A stretch of DNA of 36,725 bases from Streptomyces mesophilus (GTDB taxonomy: Bacteria > Actinomycetota > Actinomycetes > Streptomycetales > Streptomycetaceae), in the NCBI RefSeq assembly GCF_011044995.1, contig NZ_JAAKZW010000053.1, positions 1-36,725 of the forward strand, in the 5' to 3' direction. The position numbers and the translations under genes were made by a program. Below are positions 16,860-24,250 of this stretch, in pieces. The notes under the pieces were generated by a model. It searched no databases. It had not been told where the DNA came from and worked only from the letters and a program-made list of their open reading frames with translations. Position 1 is the first letter of the stretch. Every line of letters starts with the position of its first letter.

Positions 16860-16927
16860 CCGTATCGCACGCCTGCCGCAACGAGGCCGCAAGGCCCGTG
16901 GGCGACAGACCCCGGGGGAGCAGAACC

Positions 16928-18427
16928 ATGCCACCGTCACACCTGCCGCACTCCGATACGGCACGGGTCACCTTGCTGACCGAAGGCACCTATCCGCACA
17001 GCCACGGCGGCGTGAGCGTGTGGTGCGACCAACTCGTCCGCGGCATGCCGGACTTCGAGTTCCGCGTCACCGCCGTCACCGGCACAGGACACGAACCACT
17101 GGTGTGGGAGCTGCCCTCCCATGTCGCCGAACCGGTCACCGTCCCGCTCTGGGGTCCGGCGCCCGCTCGGCGGGCGCCGCGGGGGCGGCGGCTCGACCAG
17201 GTGCTCTCCACATACGAACTGTTTCTGACCGCGATGCTCGACCCGGACGTAGAGCGGTACTTCGGGGTCGCCCTGTACGGGCTGGCCACGATGGCCCGTG
17301 ACGGGCGGCTCGGTCCCGCGCTGCGCACCCGGCAGGCTCTGCGGATCCTGGTGGACATCTGGAACCGAACGGACCTGGAGGTGTCCGCCGCGCGGCCCAC
17401 GCTGCACGACGCCCTCACCGCCACGGACCTCCTGGAGCACGTCCTGCGCCCGCTCGCCGCCGAGCCGCCGTCCGACGGTGTGGCGCACGCTGTCAGCGGC
17501 GGGCTCGCCGTGCTGCCGGGGCTCGTCGGGCATCAACTCCACGGGGTGCCGCTGCTCCTGACGGAGCACGGCGTCTACCTGCGCGAGCGGTACCTCGGCT
17601 ATCGCACGGGCGGGTTCACCTGGCCCGTGAAGTACCTGCTGCTCGGCTTCTTCCGGCTGCTCGCCGAGGAGACCTACCAGGTCGCCGCCCTCATCACGCC
17701 CGGCAACCGCTACAACCGGCTGTGGGAGGAACGGGGCGGCGCCGCACCCGAATCCATCCGCACCGTCTACAACGGCGTGGATCCCGCCGCCTTCCCGCCC
17801 GCGGGCCCCGAGCCCGCGACGCCGACGCTCAGCTGGGCCGGCCGGATCGACCCGATCAAGGATCTGGAGACGCTGATCAGGGCGTTCGCCCTGGTGCGCG
17901 CCGAACTCCCCGACGCGCGGCTGCGGTTGTTCGGCGGCGCGCCGCGCGGAGGCGAGGCATACCGGGACCAATGCGCGGCACTCGCGGACGAGTTGGGGCC
18001 GGGGGATGCCGTCACCTTCGAAGGGCGCGTGGACGACATCCTGGAGGCGTACGCGGCCGGCAACGTGGTGATGCTGTCCAGCATCAGCGAAGGCTTCCCG
18101 TTCACGCTGATCGAGGCCATGTCCTGCGGCCGCGCCACAGTCTCCACCGATGTGGGCGGCGTACGCGAGGCCGTCGGCGACAGCGGACTCGTCGTACCGC
18201 CGCGCGACCCCGCCGCGATGGCCCGCGCGGCGCTCGCGTTGCTGCGCGATCCCGGGCGGCGGGCCGCGATGGGGGAGAGCGCCCGGCTGCGGGTCATCGA
18301 GCAGTTCACACTGCGCCGCACCATCGAGACCTTCCGTTCCATCTACCAGGAACTCGGCACGCCAGTCCCGGCTGCCGACGTTGCCGGCGGGTGGGGCGCC
18401 GCCGCGGCCGAGGGGGCCCTCGCATGA
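16928..18427 (+). CDS. pelF: PelF-family GT4 glycosyltransferase
   Basis: A cytosolic glycosyltransferase of 499 residues. The N-terminal signature Leu-Leu-Thr-Glu-Gly-Thr-Tyr-Pro-His26-style Gly-Gly-Val-Ser-Val-Trp (residues 16-32) is that of PelF, the polymerising GT4 enzyme of Pel polysaccharide, which uses UDP-GalNAc/GlcNAc. The DUF3492-like N-terminal domain runs to about 280. The GT4 C-terminal domain has Gly-Arg-Ile-Asp-Pro-Ile-Lys-Asp and the EX7E pair Glu388/Glu396 in Glu-Gly-Phe-Pro-Phe-Thr-Leu-Ile-Glu. The ATG at 16928 has GGGGGAG seven bases upstream. Its stop overlaps the ATG of the membrane protein (ATGA), consistent with a synthase/export pair. The actual donor here may differ from Pel. 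Confidence 0.88.
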   Translation: MPPSHLPHSDTARVTLLTEGTYPHSHGGVSVWCDQLVRGMPDFEFRVTAVTGTGHEPLVWELPSHVAEPVTVPLWGPAPARRAPRGRRLDQVLSTYELFLTAMLDPDVERYFGVALYGLATMARDGRLGPALRTRQALRILVDIWNRTDLEVSAARPTLHDALTATDLLEHVLRPLAAEPPSDGVAHAVSGGLAVLPGLVGHQLHGVPLLLTEHGVYLRERYLGYRTGGFTWPVKYLLLGFFRLLAEETYQVAALITPGNRYNRLWEERGGAAPESIRTVYNGVDPAAFPPAGPEPATPTLSWAGRIDPIKDLETLIRAFALVRAELPDARLRLFGGAPRGGEAYRDQCAALADELGPGDAVTFEGRVDDILEAYAAGNVVMLSSISEGFPFTLIEAMSCGRATVSTDVGGVREAVGDSGLVVPPRDPAAMARAALALLRDPGRRAAMGESARLRVIEQFTLRRTIETFRSIYQELGTPVPAADVAGGWGAAAAEGALA

Positions 18428-19920
18428 GCGGCCCGCTGCGTCTGCTGCCCGGGGACGGCAACGGAGTGCCGAATGCGCTCGGCGGTGACGGCAAGGGAGT
18501 GCCGAGCGTGTCCGGCGTCGACGGCCACGGACTGCCGGACCTGCCCGGCGTCGACGGCAACGCACTGCCGGACCTGCCCGGCGTCGACGGCAACGGACTG
18601 CCGGACCTGCATCGCGAGCGCACCGGCCGGACCCGGCCGAGCTGGGTGGCCGACCCGGTCGACGAACTCGCCGAGCGCCTCGCCGACCGGATCGCGGTCG
18701 CCGTACACCCCGACGAGGTGGCCGCACTGCTCGAATCGGACGGCCTGACCGCCGAGCGGATCGAGCAGCACTACGGCAGGTCCGATCTGTTCGCACTCGC
18801 CGAGGACCTCTTCGACCGCGTCCCACGGCACTACGCGGCGCCGCCGCCCGGGCCCGACCCCTGGCGCGCCGACCCGATGCGCTGCGCACTGCGCGGACTG
18901 GCCTTCGCCCTGCCCGGACTCGCCTATGTGCTCGGCGCCCGACTCCTGCACGGCCGCCCCGACCTGACCGGGCTCGTGGCTTCCGCGCTGCTCGCCTGGG
19001 CCTGGAACCAAGGCCTCAGCCACCGTGCGTACCTGCGGCTCTCGGCCGAGGGGCCGGCCGGCGCCGCCCGCACCCTGCGCGTGGGAGCACTGGCCGGTGC
19101 GCTCGTGAGCGGTGGGCTCGGACTCGCCCTGGCCGGCCCGGCCACGGCGGGCGCCTTCGCCGTGGGGCAGTCCGCGTACCTGGGAGCGGCGGGGGCGCTG
19201 CTCGTCCTGGGGCGCGAACGGGCGCTGCTCATCGGCCTGTTGCCGGTCGTCGCGGGCGCGGGGGCGACGCTGCTGTGGACCCTCCCGGCGGCCCTCGTGC
19301 TCGTGGTGCTGCTCGGCTCCGTGGTGCTGACCGCCTCGGTCGCGTGGCACGCGCTGCGCGAGGCGCTGCCCGCCGGCCGGTCCGCCGACGGCGGAACGCG
19401 CACGGCGTCCGTGCTGTCCTCCCTTCCGTACGGCCTGTTCGGCCTGGCGGCCGGGGTGCTGGCCGCGCTCGCCGGGTCGCTCGACGCCAGCACGGTGGTG
19501 GTCCTGACGCTCAGCATGGGCTTCGCCGAGTGGCTGCTCTACCGCTATCGCTCTCTCGGAGTGTCCGGGCTGCGCTCCAGCACCGGCCTGCCCGGGTTCA
19601 CCGACCGTTCCGGCCGCGCACTGGCCCTGTGCCTCGGCGCCTACCTGGCCCTGCTGGCCGGGGGAGCGCTGGTCGCGGGGACAGCGCCGCTCGCCTTGCT
19701 CCTCCTGGGAACCGTGTTCTGGACGGCACTGCTGCTGCAGGCGTTCGGCGTGGCCTGGTTCCCCGCCCTCGTCTCGCTCGCCGCGGCCGCCGCACTGGCC
19801 GTGGCGCGCGCCGCCGAACTCCCGGACGTACCAGCGCAGTTGATATGCACCGGACTCGCCGCGGTGGTGCTCACGGCCGGTACGTATCGCCTGCTGGCCC
19901 GTCCCACCGCTCACCGCTGA
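18424..19920 (+). CDS. Polytopic membrane protein coupled to PelF-like enzyme, possible exporter
   Basis: A 498-residue protein that I do not recognise by sequence. Residues 8-62 are five imperfect 11-residue repeats (pattern x-Gly-x-Asp-Gly-x-Gly-x-Pro-x-x). A charged soluble segment covers about 63-155, with Asp-Glu-Leu-Ala-Glu-Arg-Leu-Ala-Asp. From about 158 to the end there are roughly 10-12 hydrophobic segments rich in Leu/Ala/Gly. In Pel clusters the gene after pelF is pelG, a MOP-superfamily exporter of about 456 residues; position and topology fit, but I see no decisive PelG motif. In fungi, Gtb3 carries the PelF-like and membrane parts in one chain. Start and overlap (ATGA) are clear; the function is inferred. 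Confidence 0.6.
   Translation: MSGPLRLLPGDGNGVPNALGGDGKGVPSVSGVDGHGLPDLPGVDGNALPDLPGVDGNGLPDLHRERTGRTRPSWVADPVDELAERLADRIAVAVHPDEVAALLESDGLTAERIEQHYGRSDLFALAEDLFDRVPRHYAAPPPGPDPWRADPMRCALRGLAFALPGLAYVLGARLLHGRPDLTGLVASALLAWAWNQGLSHRAYLRLSAEGPAGAARTLRVGALAGALVSGGLGLALAGPATAGAFAVGQSAYLGAAGALLVLGRERALLIGLLPVVAGAGATLLWTLPAALVLVVLLGSVVLTASVAWHALREALPAGRSADGGTRTASVLSSLPYGLFGLAAGVLAALAGSLDASTVVVLTLSMGFAEWLLYRYRSLGVSGLRSSTGLPGFTDRSGRALALCLGAYLALLAGGALVAGTAPLALLLLGTVFWTALLLQAFGVAWFPALVSLAAAAALAVARAAELPDVPAQLICTGLAAVVLTAGTYRLLARPTAHR
18445..18609 (+). repeat. Five 33-bp coding tandem repeats
   Basis: Five consecutive 33-base units encode 11-residue repeats at the N-terminus of the membrane protein: copies start at 18445, 18478, 18511, 18544 and 18577. 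The last three are nearly identical at DNA level (GGCGTCGACGGC...CTGCCGGACCTG), pointing to recent slippage expansion. The first two are diverged (Gly-Asp-Gly-Asn-Gly-Val-Pro and Gly-Asp-Gly-Lys-Gly-Val-Pro). Regular Asp-Gly spacing could form turns or weak cation sites; no function is known. Confidence 0.85.
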
Positions 19921-20010
19921 ATCCACCGCCGGGCCCGCGGCCCCCTCGTGCGGCAGCCCGCCACCCTCTCCGGAAGCCCGCGCCACCCACTCACCCCAGG
20001 AGCAACGACC

Positions 20011-21012
20011 GTGACCTCACCCGCACTTGTCGCCGTCACCGGAGCAGAAGGCTTCATCGGCTCGCACCTCACCGAAGCGCTCGTCGCCGCCGGGCACCGG
20101 GTCCGCGCGATGGCCCAGTACAACTCCTTCTCCTCGTACGGATGGCTGGAGACCCTCGCCCCCGATGTGCTCGACCAGGTGGACATCGTCCTCGGTGACG
20201 TCCGCGATCCCGGCTCGGTGCAGGCCCTCACCGAAGGCGCCGAGGCCGTCTACCACTTGGCGGCGCTGATCGCGATCCCGTACTCCTATCAGGCGCCGCA
20301 CAGCTACGTGGACACGAATGTCACCGGCACGCTCAATGTCCTGGAAGCGGTACGGCGCCAGGAGATCCCGCGTCTCGTGCACACCTCGACCAGCGAGACC
20401 TACGGCACCGCGCAGACCGTGCCGATCACCGAGGACCATCCCGTCAACACCCAGTCCCCGTACGCCGCTTCGAAGGCGGGCGGCGACCGGCTCGCCGACA
20501 GCTACCACGCGAGTTTCGCCACTCCGGTCGTCACGCTGCGGCCGTTCAACACCTTCGGGCCGCGTCAGTCGATGCGCGCCGTGATCCCCACGGTCATCGG
20601 CCAGGTCGCCGCCGGGGCGCAGACCGTCACCCTGGGAGACCTGCGGCCCACCAGGGACTTCCTGTACGTGAAGGACACGGCGCAGGCGTTCCTCGCGGTG
20701 GGCACCGCGCCCGCCGAGCAGGTGGTCGGCCGCACCTTCAACGCCGGGACGGGCGAGGAGATCTCGGTCGGTGACCTCACCCGGCTGATCGGCAAGCTGA
20801 TGGACACCGAACTCGACGTACGCGAGGACGCGGAGCGCATCCGGCCCGCGAACTCCGAGGTCATGCGCCTCGTCGCCGACGCCTCCCGGCTGCGCGCCGC
20901 CACCGGCTGGGAACCGGGCCACACCCTGCAGTCCGGGCTCGCGCACACCATCGACTTCTTCCGCGACCCCGCGCACCTCGCGCGCTACAAGACCGGCATC
21001 TACAACATCTGA
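20011..21012 (+). CDS. Extended SDR, LegB/GMD-like NDP-sugar 4,6-dehydratase candidate
   Basis: A 333-residue NAD-dependent sugar-nucleotide enzyme. Gly-Ala-Glu-Gly-Phe-Ile-Gly near residue 10 is the NAD loop. The active site is Ser126-Thr127-Ser128-Glu129 with Tyr151-Ala-Ala-Ser-Lys155. A Thr-Ser-Glu triplet is typical of 4,6-dehydratases and decarboxylases, whereas plain 4-epimerases lack the Glu. Tyr-Asn-Ser-Phe-Ser-Ser-Tyr-Gly-Trp-Leu and Leu-Ile-Ala-Ile-Pro-Tyr-Ser-Tyr resemble LegB-type NDP-GlcNAc 4,6-dehydratases. The start is GTG 20011, with AGGAG eight bases before it; the gene begins 90 bases after the membrane protein. It probably makes a 4-keto-6-deoxy sugar for the polymer; a 4-epimerase or UXS-like role is the alternative. 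Confidence 0.75.
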   Translation: MTSPALVAVTGAEGFIGSHLTEALVAAGHRVRAMAQYNSFSSYGWLETLAPDVLDQVDIVLGDVRDPGSVQALTEGAEAVYHLAALIAIPYSYQAPHSYVDTNVTGTLNVLEAVRRQEIPRLVHTSTSETYGTAQTVPITEDHPVNTQSPYAASKAGGDRLADSYHASFATPVVTLRPFNTFGPRQSMRAVIPTVIGQVAAGAQTVTLGDLRPTRDFLYVKDTAQAFLAVGTAPAEQVVGRTFNAGTGEEISVGDLTRLIGKLMDTELDVREDAERIRPANSEVMRLVADASRLRAATGWEPGHTLQSGLAHTIDFFRDPAHLARYKTGIYNI

Positions 21013-21121
21013 CCGCGCCGGATCCGCATCCGAATCCGACCGCCACGGGCCCGCGTCCGACCGCGCCGGACCCGAGAGTGACCACCAACCACCACCAGCA
21101 CGACCGAACAGGGGGAGACCC

Positions 21122-21835
21122 ATGCACGCAGTGATCCTCGCCGGGGGCAAGGGCGTCCGGCTGCGCCCGTACACCACCGCGCTGCCCAAACCGCTCGTCC
21201 CGATCGGCGACCAGCACGCGATCCTCGAGATCGTCCTTCGCCAGCTCGCCGCCGCCGGGTTCACCAGCTGCACCGTGGCCATCGGCCACCTGGGGCACAT
21301 CATCCGCGCCTACGTGGGCGACGGCAGCCAGTGGGGGCTGCGCATCGACTACGCGGCCGAGGACAACCCGCTCGGCACCATGGGGCCGCTGCTGCCGATG
21401 CTCGGCCGACTGCCCGAGCACTTCCTCGTGATGAACGGCGACATCCTCACCGACCTCGACTACGGGGACGTGCTCCACCGGCACGCCGCCTCCGGCGCAC
21501 CGCTCACCGTCGCCACGTACGCCCGCAAGGTCGCCATCGACTTCGGCGTCCTGACCACGGAGTCCGGCCGGATCGTCTCCTTCGCCGAGAAGCCGAACCT
21601 CGACTACCGGGTCTCCATGGGCGTGTACGGCCTGTCCCGGGCGACCCTCGCCGGGTACACGCCGGGCCTGCCGCTCGGCTTCGACGAGCTCGTGCTCGAC
21701 CTGCTCGGGGCTCAAACCCCGCCGCACGCCTACGAGTTCAGCGGCTACTGGCTGGACATCGGCCGCCCCGACGACTACGACCGGGCCAACGCGGAGTTCA
21801 CCACGCACCGCGGTGTGCTCCTCAAGGGGGCGTGA
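21122..21835 (+). CDS. Sugar-1-phosphate nucleotidyltransferase
   Basis: A protein of 237 residues that is a single nucleotidyltransferase domain. The activation loop is Leu-Ala-Gly-Gly-Lys-Gly-Val-Arg-Leu-Arg-Pro-Tyr-Thr with Pro-Lys-Pro following. A metal-binding Asp is in Met-Asn-Gly-Asp-Ile, and Glu-Lys-Pro near 155 contacts the sugar. It joins a sugar-1-phosphate to an NTP. It resembles the short mannose- or glucosamine-1-phosphate transferases that lack a C-terminal left-handed helix domain. GGGGGAG lies before the ATG. Placed between two SDR genes, it probably supplies the activated sugar on which both act. The base and sugar cannot be assigned. Confidence 0.88.
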   Translation: MHAVILAGGKGVRLRPYTTALPKPLVPIGDQHAILEIVLRQLAAAGFTSCTVAIGHLGHIIRAYVGDGSQWGLRIDYAAEDNPLGTMGPLLPMLGRLPEHFLVMNGDILTDLDYGDVLHRHAASGAPLTVATYARKVAIDFGVLTTESGRIVSFAEKPNLDYRVSMGVYGLSRATLAGYTPGLPLGFDELVLDLLGAQTPPHAYEFSGYWLDIGRPDDYDRANAEFTTHRGVLLKGA

Positions 21836-21843
21836 TCGCCGCC

Positions 21844-22746
21844 ATGCGTGTGCTCATCCTGGGCGCCGGAGGGTTCCTCGGCCGCCACACCGCCGAGCGG
21901 CTGCGCGCCCTGCCGGGTGTCCGGCTGCTCGTCGGCGGCCGCTCACCGAGCGCCGACGTGACGCTCGACCTGACCGCCGATCCCGCGCTCCTCACCGATG
22001 CCGTGTACGCCGCGGCGCCCGACGCGGTGGTCAACTGCGCGGGTCTCGTGGCCGGCAGCGCCGTCCGTCTCACCGACCTCAACGCGCGGGGACCGGCCGC
22101 CCTGTGCGAGGCGCTGCAGGAGGCGGCGCCCTCGGCACGGCTCGTGCACTTCGGGTCCGCGGGGGAGTACGGGCCCACCGCGATGCGCGTACCGGTCGCG
22201 GAGGACACACCGACCAGGCCTCAGACGCCTTACGGGGCAACGAAGTTGGCGGGCACGGTCGCCGTGGCGGCCGCGGGCCTGGACGCCGTGGTGCTGCGGG
22301 TGTTCAACCCGGTCGGGCCGGGGGCACCGACCGCGGGACTGCCCGGCCGGCTCGCCGCCGAGCTGCTTCGCGCCGGGCCCGAAGGAGCCGTACGCGTAGG
22401 TGATCTCTCCGCGTACCGGGACTTCGTGGACGCCAGGGACGTGGCCGAGGCCGTCGCGCTCGCCGTATGCGCGCCGGGACCGCTGCCGGCGGTCCTCAAC
22501 ATCGGCAGCGGACGCGCGACCCCCGTACGCGAGTTGGCCCACCGGTTCGTCGAGGTGTCCGGGCACGCGGGCCCGCTGGAGGAGTCCGGCGACGGCTCGG
22601 CCCGTTCGGGCGCCGTCTCCTGGAGCTGCGCGGACATCGGCGCGGCGCGGGCCGCACTCGGCTGGCAGCCGCGCCGCATGCTGGCCGAGTCCGTCACGGA
22701 TCACTGGCGCGAGCTGGCATCCGTCAGAGCCGGGGCGGTCCGTTGA
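21844..22746 (+). CDS. Extended SDR, probable NDP-4-keto-sugar reductase/epimerase
   Basis: A protein of about 300 residues with the Rossmann loop Gly-Ala-Gly-Gly-Phe-Leu-Gly near residue 7. The catalytic Ser105 is in Gly-Ser-Ala-Gly-Glu-Tyr-Gly and Tyr130-Gly-Ala-Thr-Lys134 follows. Gly-Ser-(Ala/Ser)-x-Glu-Tyr-Gly is common in GDP-4-keto-6-deoxymannose reductase-like enzymes, so a reductase after the dehydratase is plausible. ATG 21844 gives the natural family start; a GTG at 21832 overlaps the previous stop but sits almost on top of the AAGGGGG ribosome-binding site. Reductase versus epimerase cannot be settled from motifs alone. Confidence 0.72.
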   Translation: MRVLILGAGGFLGRHTAERLRALPGVRLLVGGRSPSADVTLDLTADPALLTDAVYAAAPDAVVNCAGLVAGSAVRLTDLNARGPAALCEALQEAAPSARLVHFGSAGEYGPTAMRVPVAEDTPTRPQTPYGATKLAGTVAVAAAGLDAVVLRVFNPVGPGAPTAGLPGRLAAELLRAGPEGAVRVGDLSAYRDFVDARDVAEAVALAVCAPGPLPAVLNIGSGRATPVRELAHRFVEVSGHAGPLEESGDGSARSGAVSWSCADIGAARAALGWQPRRMLAESVTDHWRELASVRAGAVR

Positions 22747-22763
22747 CCACAGGGGGACTCCTT

Positions 22764-23429
22764 GTGCCGATGTACGTGCATCCGGCCGTCGATCCCGGCG
22801 CCTGGGAGCGGTTGGCGCTCCGCGCCGACCTGCTCTACGGCGTGATCGTCAACGTCGCCGACGGACCGGGCGACGCCCGCGAACCGTCCTTCGCCGCCGC
22901 CGCCCGCGATCTGCGGGCGGCGGGGGTACGGCTGTTCGGCTACGCCGACACCGACTACGGCCGCCGTCCCCGGCCCGAGGTCATCGCCGACCTGGAGCGC
23001 CACCGCGACTGGTACGGAACCGACGGCTGCTTCCTCGACCAGGCCGCGGCCGAGGCCTCCTGTCTGCGCCACTACCGGCGCCTGGCGCGCACGGCCCGCG
23101 CCCGCGGCCTGGAGACCGTCGTCCTCAACCCCGGGGTGCACCCGGCGCCCGGGTACACCCGGGCGGGCGACGTCCTGGTGACGTTCGAGGGCGACTGGGA
23201 CGCGTATCGCAGCGCCCCGGCGCCGCCCCGGTGGACCGCCTCCTATCCGCCCGAGCGGTTCTGCCACCTGGTGCACGGAGTGCCCCAGGGGCTGTGCGGG
23301 GTGGCCGTCCGTACGGCTCGGCTGCGGGGCGCCGCGGTGTCCTGCGCCGTGCCCGGACACGGCGCCAACCCGTGGGCGCAGCCGCCACCGCTCGCCGCCG
23401 CGGGGCCCGCCACCGACACTGGATCATGA
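22764..23429 (+). CDS. Spherulin-4/Sph3-like glycoside hydrolase, no signal peptide
   Basis: A protein of about 221 residues with the spherulation-specific family 4 pattern: Val-Pro-Met-Tyr-Val-His-Pro, then Gly-Val-Ile-Val-Asn-Val, Phe-Gly-Tyr-Ala-Asp-Thr-Asp-Tyr-Gly, Cys-Phe-Leu-Asp92-Gln93, Val-Leu-Asn122-Pro-Gly and Thr-Phe-Glu142-Gly. The fungal member Sph3 (GH135) cuts galactosaminogalactan and is needed to make it. As I recall the family, Asp92 is usually followed by Glu; Gln93 here is unusual. GTG 22764 is preceded by GGGGG at good spacing. TTG 22743, overlapping the previous stop, is an alternative that would complete the first beta strand. No export signal is seen in either case. 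Confidence 0.8.
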   Translation: MPMYVHPAVDPGAWERLALRADLLYGVIVNVADGPGDAREPSFAAAARDLRAAGVRLFGYADTDYGRRPRPEVIADLERHRDWYGTDGCFLDQAAAEASCLRHYRRLARTARARGLETVVLNPGVHPAPGYTRAGDVLVTFEGDWDAYRSAPAPPRWTASYPPERFCHLVHGVPQGLCGVAVRTARLRGAAVSCAVPGHGANPWAQPPPLAAAGPATDTGS

Positions 23430-24211
23430 CCCGTCTCCCGGCGCTCCTGTTCGTACTCGCCGTGCTGACCGCGTGCTCGGCGCCCGCCCCGCATCCGGAC
23501 CCCCGCCCCGGTGAGCGCTGGCGGCCCGCGCAGGGCACGACCTGGCAGTGGCAGCTCGACGGCCGCCTGGACTTCGGCGTGGACGTCCCGGTGTACGACA
23601 TCGACGGATTCGAGAACGACGCCGCGACCGTGCGGAGACTGCATGACGCCGGGCGCAAGGTCATCTGCTATCTCAACGCCGGTGCCTGGGAGTCCTTCCG
23701 CCCCGACCACCGGGACTTCCCCGCCGCCGTCCTCGGACGTCCCAACGGCTGGCCCGGCGAACGCTGGCTGGACATCCGGCGCGTCGACGTCCTGCGTCCG
23801 CTCATGGCCAAGCGGTTCGACCTGTGCCGCGCCAAGGGCTTCGACGCGGTGGAACCCGATCTGATGGACGGCTACCTCAACGACACCGGGTTCCCGCTCA
23901 CCGCCCGGCACCAGCTCACGTACAACCGGATGCTCGCCGAACTCGGCCATGAGCGCGGCATGTCCGTCGGTCTCAAGAACGATCTGCCGCAGATCCCGCA
24001 GCTGGTGGGCGACTTCGACTTCGCGGTGAACGAGGAGTGCTTCCAGTACGACGAGTGCGCGGCGCTCAAGCCCTTCGCCGACGCGGGCAAGGCCGTCCTG
24101 CACGTCGAGTACGCCGTGCCGCCCGCCGAGTTCTGCCCCCGGGCCCGGGCCCTCGGCTTCAGCTCGATGGCCAAACGGCTCGACCTCGGTGCGTGGCGCC
24201 GCCCTTGCTGA
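23426..24211 (+). CDS. GH114-family lipoprotein, Ega3-like endo-galactosaminidase
   Basis: A 261-residue predicted lipoprotein with signal 1-16 and lipobox Leu14-Thr-Ala-Cys17. The mature part is a GH114 domain: Trp-Gln-Trp-Gln-Leu, Val-Tyr-Asp-Ile-Asp-Gly-Phe, Val-Ile-Cys-Tyr-Leu-Asn-Ala-Gly-Ala-Trp-Glu, Glu-Arg-Trp-Leu-Asp-Ile-Arg, Val-Glu-Pro-Asp-Leu-Met-Asp-Gly-Tyr and Asn-Glu-Glu-Cys-Phe-Gln-Tyr. GH114 enzymes, such as endo-alpha-1,4-polygalactosaminidase and fungal Ega3, cleave galactosamine polymers. Its ATG overlaps the Sph3-like stop (ATGA). The membrane-anchored position outside the cell suits trimming or releasing the polymer. Its last codons form one arm of a large inverted repeat. 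Confidence 0.88.
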   Translation: MTRLPALLFVLAVLTACSAPAPHPDPRPGERWRPAQGTTWQWQLDGRLDFGVDVPVYDIDGFENDAATVRRLHDAGRKVICYLNAGAWESFRPDHRDFPAAVLGRPNGWPGERWLDIRRVDVLRPLMAKRFDLCRAKGFDAVEPDLMDGYLNDTGFPLTARHQLTYNRMLAELGHERGMSVGLKNDLPQIPQLVGDFDFAVNEECFQYDECAALKPFADAGKAVLHVEYAVPPAEFCPRARALGFSSMAKRLDLGAWRRPC

Positions 24212-24240
24212 GGGACAGCGTCACGCACCGAGGTCGAGCC
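24177..24240. terminator. 19-bp perfect inverted repeat at the end of the polysaccharide cluster
   Basis: The left arm at 24177-24195 (GGCTCGACCTCGGTGCGTG) is perfectly complementary to the right arm at 24222-24240, with a 26-base loop that itself contains CCCT...AGGG. The left arm lies inside the GH114 coding sequence and the loop contains its stop codon. The right arm ends 10 bases before the stop of the facing MFS gene. It is well placed to be a bidirectional terminator and also could protect the 3' end of the transcript. Confidence 0.7.
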
Positions 24241-24250
24241 CAACGACCCG

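Noticed and set aside
18445..18609. CRISPR-like repeat array
   Set aside because: The 33-bp units are contiguous without spacers and in frame as 11-residue protein repeats.
16937..19986. Long minus-strand frames opposite the pelF-like and membrane protein genes
   Set aside because: Arg/Gly/Ala-rich shadows with no ribosome-binding site or domain; the plus-strand products are recognisable and coupled by ATGA.
14596..24211. Calling the cluster a canonical Pel operon
   Set aside because: Only PelF is clear. PelA, PelB, PelC, PelD and PelE-type proteins are not encoded here, and two glycosidases plus the Agd3-like protein fit the fungal-type set better.
24190..24235. A short peptide Val-Thr-Leu-Ser-Leu-Ser-Lys-Gly read on the minus strand through the inverted repeat
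   Set aside because: It appears only by reading through the terminator loop past the MFS stop and has no start or ribosome-binding site of its own.
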